From the NCBI GenBank assembly GCA_947624005.1, contig CANQHV010000008.1, forward strand, positions 1-45,413: a stretch of DNA of 45,413 bases, read 5' to 3'. Positions 41,076 through 45,413 of this stretch are shown here, one piece after another. The translations under genes were made by a program, and so were the position numbers. How positions within the stretch are numbered: position 1 is the stretch's first letter; every line of letters starts with the position of its first letter. The stretch is from an uncultured Clostridia bacterium. GTDB taxonomy: Bacteria; Bacillota; Clostridia; Christensenellales; Borkfalkiaceae. Below the pieces are notes generated by a model, which saw only the letters and a list, made by a program, of their open reading frames with translations, ran no database searches and was not told where the DNA came from.

Positions 41076-42082
41076 TTTATATCCCGCCTTAAAAATACCG
41101 CGAACGCGGCAAAAACCATTGCCGCCGCCAGCAATATGTTTAGCGCCCACACGACCCAAAACACCACGTTAAGCCCCGCGGTATAGTTCTGTATTCCTAC
41201 CGCCGGAAAACAGTAAAAATTTTCAAGTTTTTGCACCTTTAGTTTCACGAATTCCACTTTATGCCCCACCAACATTCCCGAGATAAGCAAAACGAAATAA
41301 CCGACGGCGCAAAACAGCGCGGACGGAAGTCTGCCGAAACACATTCCCGAAAACAACGCAGCGGAAAACAGTATAGCGAGCGCGGCAAAATTGCCCAGCG
41401 TAAGCTGCCAGAACAGCTCGTATCCGTTCAAAACCGCGTACCCCGTGCCGTACACCAGAAAATCGGTATACGGCAGGAAAGCGCCGACAGCTCCGAACGC
41501 CGCCGAAAACAGCGCCCACGGCGCAAAAGCCGCAACCGTACCAACCGTAAGTTTTGCCGAAAACACCGTTTTTCTGCCTACGTCCGAAGCAAAAACGTTT
41601 TTATCCGTACCCGCACGCCGCTCGGCGGCGAAAAGATACAGCGCAACCGCAACGACCCAGACCGCAAACGGGAAAAACGACCAATAAGCGCAGTGCAACG
41701 TGAACCCGCCCCGCATATATCCCTTTACCTTATCGGTAAAATTATCTATATCCGTATAATCCTCGATTACGGTGCCCGTTTCCAACAAGAATTCGTACTT
41801 CTCGATTTCCTGTTCGCGCCACGCGCGTTCGTCAAAGGTCATTTCATCGCCGAAGTTGTCAAGTTGGTATCTTAATTCCTCCAGCCCCTGTTCGTACAAC
41901 ACCAGCTCGTGCGCTCTCTGTTCGTCGCTTATCGCCTTCTGTCCGTCGCTTACGGACTGCGCCGCGTACAGCGCTCCGATGACAAGAAACGCTATCAAAA
42001 GCGCGCCTATGCACGCCAAAACCTTTATTTTGCAATCTTTAAGGCGGGCAAGTTCGTATGCCGTCATCCGTCCGAATTTCAT
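41072..42082 (-). CDS. ABC-2-type exporter membrane subunit 1
   Basis: 336 aa. Starts MKFGRMTAYELARLKDCKIK, then a membrane helix (about 23-43), an extracellular helical segment rich in Glu/Gln (about 45-115) and five further helices. Same topology as the following gene but low sequence similarity. ATG one base after the ATPase stop, with AGAGGA upstream, so coupled. Likely forms a heterodimer with the second permease. Confidence 0.82.
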   Translation of the reverse strand: MKFGRMTAYELARLKDCKIKVLACIGALLIAFLVIGALYAAQSVSDGQKAISDEQRAHELVLYEQGLEELRYQLDNFGDEMTFDERAWREQEIEKYEFLLETGTVIEDYTDIDNFTDKVKGYMRGGFTLHCAYWSFFPFAVWVVAVALYLFAAERRAGTDKNVFASDVGRKTVFSAKLTVGTVAAFAPWALFSAAFGAVGAFLPYTDFLVYGTGYAVLNGYELFWQLTLGNFAALAILFSAALFSGMCFGRLPSALFCAVGYFVLLISGMLVGHKVEFVKLKVQKLENFYCFPAVGIQNYTAGLNVVFWVVWALNILLAAAMVFAAFAVFLRRDIK

Positions 42083-42083
42083 T

Positions 42084-42770
42084 TCAGTCCTCTAACAGCC
42101 GTAAAATTCTGTCTTCCGTGTCGCCGCTTTTCAAATCGTCCACGGTTTTTATCAGCTTGCCCGACTTCATAACAAACACTTCCGAGCAAACCGAGGCGAT
42201 ATCCGCTATCGAGTGCGAAGATATAAGCACGCTTTTGCCCCTTTTCGCCTCCGTCGTAATAATATCCTTGAACAGTCTTACAGTTATCGGGTCTACGCCG
42301 TTGAACGGCTCGTCCAAAATAAGCGCGTCGGGTTCGTTTATCAGCGCGTACGCAAAGTGCAATCTCTGCTTCATACCCGTGGAATACTTTCCGAATTTTT
42401 TATCGCCGTGTTCGTAAAGCCCTACTCTTACGAGGGCGGCTTCGACGTCGTCGTCGGTCAGATTTTCGTACAGCCTTACAAGAACGCGCAGATTATCCCT
42501 GCCCGAAAGATTTTTGAAAAACGCGGGTTCCTCTATCATATACCCGAGTTTAAACGAATTTTTCCGCGCTTTTTGTACGGGTTCGCCGTTCCATAGAATT
42601 TCGCCGCCGTCGAGGCGGGCAAGCGAGCAGATAAGCTTCATAAGCGTGGATTTACCCGCGCCGTTCAACCCGACAAGCCCGTAAACTTTACCCTCGCCGA
42701 GCTTAAAACTTACGCCGTTTACCGCATACGCGCCCTTATATTTTTTTTCTGCGTTTATAACTTCCAACAT
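42084..42770 (-). CDS. ABC-2-type exporter ATPase
   Basis: 228 aa ATP-binding subunit. Walker A GLNGAGKST (34-42), Q-loop region YMIEEPAFFKNLSGRDNLR, a weak signature YSTGMKQRL, Walker B ALILDEPFNGVD and H-loop SSHS. This branch (CcmA/BcrA-like) powers export or resistance against peptides such as bacitracin or lantibiotics, though the substrate here is unknown. No ribosome binding site precedes the ATG: it begins three bases after the T-run of a terminator hairpin, at the end of a ~400-nt leader RNA. First gene of a three-gene operon. Confidence 0.9.
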   Translation of the reverse strand: MLEVINAEKKYKGAYAVNGVSFKLGEGKVYGLVGLNGAGKSTLMKLICSLARLDGGEILWNGEPVQKARKNSFKLGYMIEEPAFFKNLSGRDNLRVLVRLYENLTDDDVEAALVRVGLYEHGDKKFGKYSTGMKQRLHFAYALINEPDALILDEPFNGVDPITVRLFKDIITTEAKRGKSVLISSHSIADIASVCSEVFVMKSGKLIKTVDDLKSGDTEDRILRLLED

Positions 42771-42773
42771 AAT

Positions 42774-42814
42774 AAAAAAATCAACCCCCGCGAACGGTAC
42801 GTCGCCGCGGGGGT
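42774..42814 (-). terminator. Attenuator terminator touching the exporter start codon
   Basis: ACCCCCGCG (42806-42814) pairs with CGCGGGGGT (42784-42792), followed by TTGA and seven T (42774-42780). The exporter ATG lies at 42768-42770. Confidence 0.75.
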
Positions 42815-43190
42815 ATATATATTTATTTAATTTTAATTTCGAGGTCGCCTCCCCACGGTACGCTATGCGCCAAGGTGGTTATTAAAACCGTTGCAAACCC
42901 AAGTTTGCGAAATTAAAACCGTGTTCCGGAATCAGACCTCCACGTCCGAATAGTACATTGGAGTTTACCTTTCCTTTTAATTAATCGTCCTTGCAAAGTA
43001 AAGTCTTTTCATAACTCTACCTCCAAACAATTAAATTTTAGTTCCCTTATCATATAGAGGCGGTGCAATTGCTAACCGTACTCTGAAAAATTTAACCTTG
43101 TCCCGCTTTCGCGGCTACTTATATTTCATAATAGCTCACCGTAAATTAATGTTGGTACCTAACATTTTTTGTAAGTTATTTTCTTTTTGT
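42784..43190 (-). ncRNA. Long structured leader RNA of the ABC exporter, unidentified class
   Basis: About 400 nt between a strong promoter and the exporter. Features in RNA order: hairpin AATGTT-AGGTACC-AACATT; CCGC-GAAA-GCGG tetraloop (43114-43103); a long helix TTAAATTTT (43095-43087) with AAAATTTAA (43039-43031) enclosing AGAG/CTCT and CGGT/ACCG helices; TTGGAG pairing with CTCCAA around a mini-ORF; GCAAAC/GTTTGC; and GAGGTC pairing with GACCTC about 95 nt apart. It ends in a terminator (42784-42814). It holds short ORFs, some with ribosome binding sites (MKYK, MKRLYFARTIN, MYYSDVEV). I do not recognise the family; attenuation control of the exporter is the simplest reading. Confidence 0.55.
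42977..43012 (-). CDS. Leader peptide candidate MKRLYFARTIN
   Basis: 11-codon ORF, ATG at 43012, stop TAA, with a perfect GGAGG (43020-43024) seven bases upstream. It lies inside the exporter leader RNA. The GGAG can pair with CTCC just after the ORF, so ribosome movement could alter RNA folding. Neighbouring mini-ORFs: 43129-43115 (MKYK) and 42958-42932 (MYYSDVEV). Translation is unproven. Confidence 0.4.
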   Translation of the reverse strand: MKRLYFARTIN

Positions 43191-43196
43191 ACTTTC

Positions 43197-43224
43197 ATTA
43201 TAGCACGGTTTTTTGCCTTGTCAA
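43197..43224 (-). promoter_or_regulatory. Promoter of the exporter leader RNA
   Basis: TTGACA (43219-43224), 16-bp spacer, TATAAT (43197-43202), both perfect. Start near 43190. Confidence 0.8.
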
Positions 43225-43275
43225 TACTTTTTTTTAAAATTTTTTAAAAATTTTTTTCCGAGGCTTGCAAGGGGG

Positions 43276-43310
43276 AAAAAGCGCGGCGCGCCCCGAAAGG
43301 AGCGCGCCGC
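43276..43310 (-). terminator. Terminator of the HTH/coiled-coil gene
   Basis: 12-bp GC stem (about 43283-43294 with 43299-43310, one mismatch) closed by a GAAA loop, followed on the minus strand by TTTTT. Confidence 0.75.
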
Positions 43311-43314
43311 CTTT

Positions 43315-43920
43315 TCAGTCTTTGAGGTTGCGCAATTGAAGTTTTAAAAGCGCGTTTTCGTCGGTAAGTTTTTTGATAAGCGCGGTAAGCCGTTTGTTTT
43401 CGTCTTTAAGGGCAAGCGCAAGCCTGTCGTAAAGCCCGTTTATCTCCGCTTCGAGCCGTTTTTGCCCCTCGTCGGGCGAGGACGATATAATGCCGCACTC
43501 ACGCATCAGCCGCTGTATGCGCTCGGGCTGTTTATTCAGAACGTTTCTGTACTTGTTCTGGTACCGAAGCATAAGCTTGTCGTCGCCCGCCGCAAGGTTA
43601 AGCACGGCGCGGCGCACGGATATTCCCCGTTGCTTCTGGGTAAGTATTTCTTTGAGAATCCTGTCCGTTTCCTCCTCGGAAAACTGTACTATTTTTTCCG
43701 CCTTCAAGCCCGTGCCGCGCAGCATATTTTTTACCCTTTTGTCGCCCGTGGACCGCAAAAGCGCGTAATAGTAATTTCTTACGCTCCCCTTTGCCCTGCC
43801 CGTCTTTTCCGCATAGCCCGAAAACAGCTTCGAAAGCGTTTGCCCGCTCTCTCGTCCGCGGGTTATATAATCGACAAGCGATTTAGCCTCTTCTTCGGTA
43901 TAGCCGTTTATTTTATTCAT
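43315..43920 (-). CDS. Putative HTH DNA-binding protein with C-terminal coiled coil
   Basis: 201 aa, strongly basic. Residues about 5-70 (EEEAKSLVDYITRGRESGQTL, then KTGRAKGSVRNYYYALL) look like a SANT/Myb- or RsfA-like helical DNA-binding unit. Residues about 78-125 (FSEEETDRILKEILTQKQRG, then SVRRAVLNLA) look like a second copy. Residues about 155-200 form a heptad-rich coiled coil ending in ALLKLQLRNL. GGAGG before ATG. Likely a sequence-specific regulator acting as a dimer; no named family can be assigned with confidence. Divergent from the orphan at 43985. Confidence 0.7.
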   Translation of the reverse strand: MNKINGYTEEEAKSLVDYITRGRESGQTLSKLFSGYAEKTGRAKGSVRNYYYALLRSTGDKRVKNMLRGTGLKAEKIVQFSEEETDRILKEILTQKQRGISVRRAVLNLAAGDDKLMLRYQNKYRNVLNKQPERIQRLMRECGIISSSPDEGQKRLEAEINGLYDRLALALKDENKRLTALIKKLTDENALLKLQLRNLKD

Positions 43921-43945
43921 ATTTTTTCCTCCAACGGGCTATATA

Positions 43946-43973
43946 TTGACATAAATTTTTAAGCGTATACATT
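43946..43973 (+). promoter_or_regulatory. Promoter of the 309-aa orphan, near-leaderless
   Basis: TTGACA (43946-43951), 16-bp spacer, TACATT (43968-43973). The start would fall near 43980, about five bases before the ATG at 43985. No ribosome binding site is present. Confidence 0.55.
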
Positions 43974-43984
43974 AAATAATAGAA

Positions 43985-44914
43985 ATGCGTATTTATTTTT
44001 TGTCGTGCGCGGCGGCGGCGCTTAAACTCAACGGGCTGTACCTAGGAACCATCGACAGATTCGAACGTCACGTCGAGGTGAACTTAAAAGACAAAATTTT
44101 CTGCGAGGCCGTGCCGGGGGACGGACTGCTTCCCGCCGCGTTTTTCCTCGACGAAAAGCTTTTAAGCGACCCGCCCGCCTGTATGGACGTATACCGTCTG
44201 GGCGGCGACGCGCTTATTTATTTAAGGGATTACGCGCCCGCAAACGGCGAAATCAAGGTCATAGACCAACGCAGATTTTACGGTATTCTCGTCACGGTTT
44301 TTTCGCAGGGCAGAGTATATCTGTCGGCGGACGGCGGCTCTTTTTGCCTTACGCCGCTTCCGCCCGAATTTTCTTCGCCCGAGTTCGAAGAAATTACGCT
44401 TGCGGGGCTGCCCGTATTGAAAATCACCGCGGGCGAACAGGCGGTGATACTGTCGTCGCACGGCGATATCCTTTATAAAAACCGCGCCGCTTCGGTAAAA
44501 GCGGGCAGATATCTCGAAATTTCCGCGCCCTTCGAAACCTGCGCGAAAGTTTTTGCCGACTGCACCTATTCTTTCGACGGGCAATCGCTTACGCTGATAA
44601 AAAGCGTGACGCGCGAAACTCAAACGCCGCCGCCCGAAGTTATGCACTTCGCCTTTTTCGAGGCGGTGCTTACCCGCGGGCAGTACGCAAAATACCTTTC
44701 GCCCGAGCTTCGCGAACGCGCCGCCGACCTGCCCGGGTTTTTGGGCGATTTTGTGGGCGTATGCGTTCCGCCCGCCCGCTTTTACGAAACGCACGACGCG
44801 CCCCTCGCCGCAGGGCTTATTTACCCCGCGGGGGAAAACATATACGACGTCGGCTTTTTCGCCGTCGAAATCTCTTCGGGACTTATTTCGAATATCTTCC
44901 CCGTTGAGAAATAG
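43985..44914 (+). CDS. Orphan protein, 309 aa
   Basis: Codon use and composition match neighbouring genes, and the frame is open for 309 codons with a promoter in front. It starts MRIYFLSCAAAALKLNGLYLGTIDRFERH and shows alternating strand-like segments (LPAAFFLDEKLL, YGILVTVFSQGRVYLSADGG, LPVLKITAGEQAVILSSHGD), suggesting a beta-rich protein. It has no obvious signal peptide or membrane helix. Family not recognised. Divergent from the HTH gene, sharing a 64-bp control region. Its TAG stop is the first part of the linker that begins the short-hairpin array. Confidence 0.75.
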   Translation: MRIYFLSCAAAALKLNGLYLGTIDRFERHVEVNLKDKIFCEAVPGDGLLPAAFFLDEKLLSDPPACMDVYRLGGDALIYLRDYAPANGEIKVIDQRRFYGILVTVFSQGRVYLSADGGSFCLTPLPPEFSSPEFEEITLAGLPVLKITAGEQAVILSSHGDILYKNRAASVKAGRYLEISAPFETCAKVFADCTYSFDGQSLTLIKSVTRETQTPPPEVMHFAFFEAVLTRGQYAKYLSPELRERAADLPGFLGDFVGVCVPPARFYETHDAPLAAGLIYPAGENIYDVGFFAVEISSGLISNIFPVEK

Positions 44915-45318
44915 TTATATTGCTGGCGCAGTGATATTGCTTACGCAGTGATATTTTGCCTTACGGCAAAGTGAGATTGCTATCGCAGTGATATTTTGCC
45001 TTACGGCAAAGTGAGATTGCTATCGCAGTGATATTGCTTCGCAGTGATATTTTGCCTTACGGCAAAGTTTTTAACTTTCGCTTCGCGAAAATCTCACTTT
45101 CGCTTTGCGAAAATCTAACTGTTTGCAACGCAAACAATCTAACTTCGGCTCTGCCGAAATATAACTTCCGCTTGCGGAAATCTCACTGTCCGCACCGCGG
45201 ACACTCTCACTGTTTGCAACCGCAAACAATATAACTTCGGCTCTGCCGAAATCTCACTTCCGCTTGCGGAAATCTCACTGTCCGCAACGCGGACACTCTC
45301 ACTGTTTGCAAAGCAAAC
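44913..45318. repeat. Mosaic array of short 3-nt-loop hairpins with 8-nt linkers
   Basis: Twenty or so small palindromes, e.g. TTTGCC-TTAC-GGCAAA, TTCGC-TTC-GCGAA, GTTTGC-AAC-GCAAAC, TTCGGC-TCT-GCCGAA, TTCCGC-TT-GCGGAA and GTCCGC-AAC-GCGGAC, are joined by linkers AGTGATAT/AGTGAGAT (left part) or ATCTCACT/ATATAACT/ATCTAACT (right part). The right linkers are reverse complements of the left type, switching at about 45066-45080. A 40-bp block repeats exactly at 44950 and 44990. The array starts at the stop codon of the 309-aa gene and ends at the IS200 boundary. No coding frame is credible. Confidence 0.85.
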
Positions 45319-45413
45319 AAAAGATACCCGCCGGCATAGCCGGCGGTTCTTCATTTTCGGGCATAGCCCTTGTTTACTAGCCGCGAGCAACGCTCGCGTA
45401 TGACGACCTGGCG
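45319..45413 (-). mobile_element. Second IS200 copy, tnpA-downstream end (cut by window end)
   Basis: Bases 45319-45413 match 18007-18101 at 94 of 95 positions; the one difference (A at 45336 for G at 18024) lies in the 3-nt loop of the first hairpin. The same orientation as the first copy; tnpA would lie just beyond the window. Confidence 0.9.

Noticed and set aside
42784-43190. Known RNA: RNase P, tmRNA, 6S, T-box, M-box, lysine or SAM riboswitch
   Set aside because: None of the core words I know for these classes (for example the T-box GGTGGNACCGCG motif or a tRNA-like tmRNA end) is present on either strand.
44913-45318. CRISPR array
   Set aside because: Repeats are short, varied palindromes with 8-nt linkers; there are no constant 25-40-bp repeats with unique spacers and no cas genes.

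Overview
The window looks like the chromosome of an uncultured, anaerobic-type Bacillota, probably class Clostridia. The main evidence is the conserved Gram-positive block ylxM-ffh-rpsP-khpA-rimM-trmD-rbgA-rnhB-rplS-comM-dprA-topA-trmFO-hslV-hslU, read leftward from 37.6 to 23.7 kb. Supporting evidence is strong GGAGG-type ribosome binding sites, consensus sigma-A promoters with 17-bp spacers, two ECF-type vitamin S components, and frequent TTG/GTG starts. Nearly all genes lie on the minus strand. No source organism can be named from the sequence alone.

Layout. 0-1.3 kb: 5' part of a lipoprotein gene behind a ~270-nt structured leader RNA, then an array of long perfect palindromes. 1.3-4.6 kb: a 3'-truncated MocR-type regulator divergent from an ECF S component, then NADP isocitrate dehydrogenase. 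4.7-9.5 kb: a tight operon tsaE-tsaB-rimI-hydrolase-murF-ddl (t6A synthesis plus peptidoglycan precursors), starting with an apparently leaderless tsaE. 9.6-10.6 kb: ribU behind an FMN riboswitch. 10.9-13.9 kb: DegV protein, a surface lipoprotein, tRNA-Leu(UAG) and a nested repeat block. 13.9-17.8 kb: a fused ABC ATPase/FtsX-type permease and a Pr6Pr-like membrane protein. 18.0-18.7 kb: an IS200-type element. 18.8-22.4 kb: KDPG aldolase, a 1.2-kb palindrome-rich gene desert, glyA and trxA. 22.4-37.6 kb: hisS and the large translation/protein-export/DNA-processing operon. 37.8-42.8 kb: a 76-aa orphan, a CPA2 antiporter, and an ABC exporter operon behind a second long leader RNA with an attenuator. 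43.3-45.4 kb: two divergent orphan genes, an array of short hairpins, and the end of a second IS200 copy cut by the window edge.

The unusual content is intergenic. (i) Arrays of perfect palindromes with constant geometry (about 18-bp arms, 1-3-nt loops, ~39 bp) but unrelated stems lie at 0.66-1.13 kb and 19.56-20.47 kb. One pair of otherwise identical 80-bp copies differs only by the palindrome centre being its own reverse complement. (ii) A dispersed AAAC/GTTTGA repeat occurs at 1.2, 13.6-13.9 and 19.4-20.2 kb; it supplies the stop codon that truncates the MocR gene. (iii) A mosaic of short hairpins joined by 8-nt linkers flips orientation at about 45.07 kb and ends exactly at an IS200 end. 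(iv) Two unidentified structured leader RNAs sit in front of a lipoprotein and an ABC exporter, each with a strong promoter and a terminator just before the gene. These are the best candidates for undescribed biology here.
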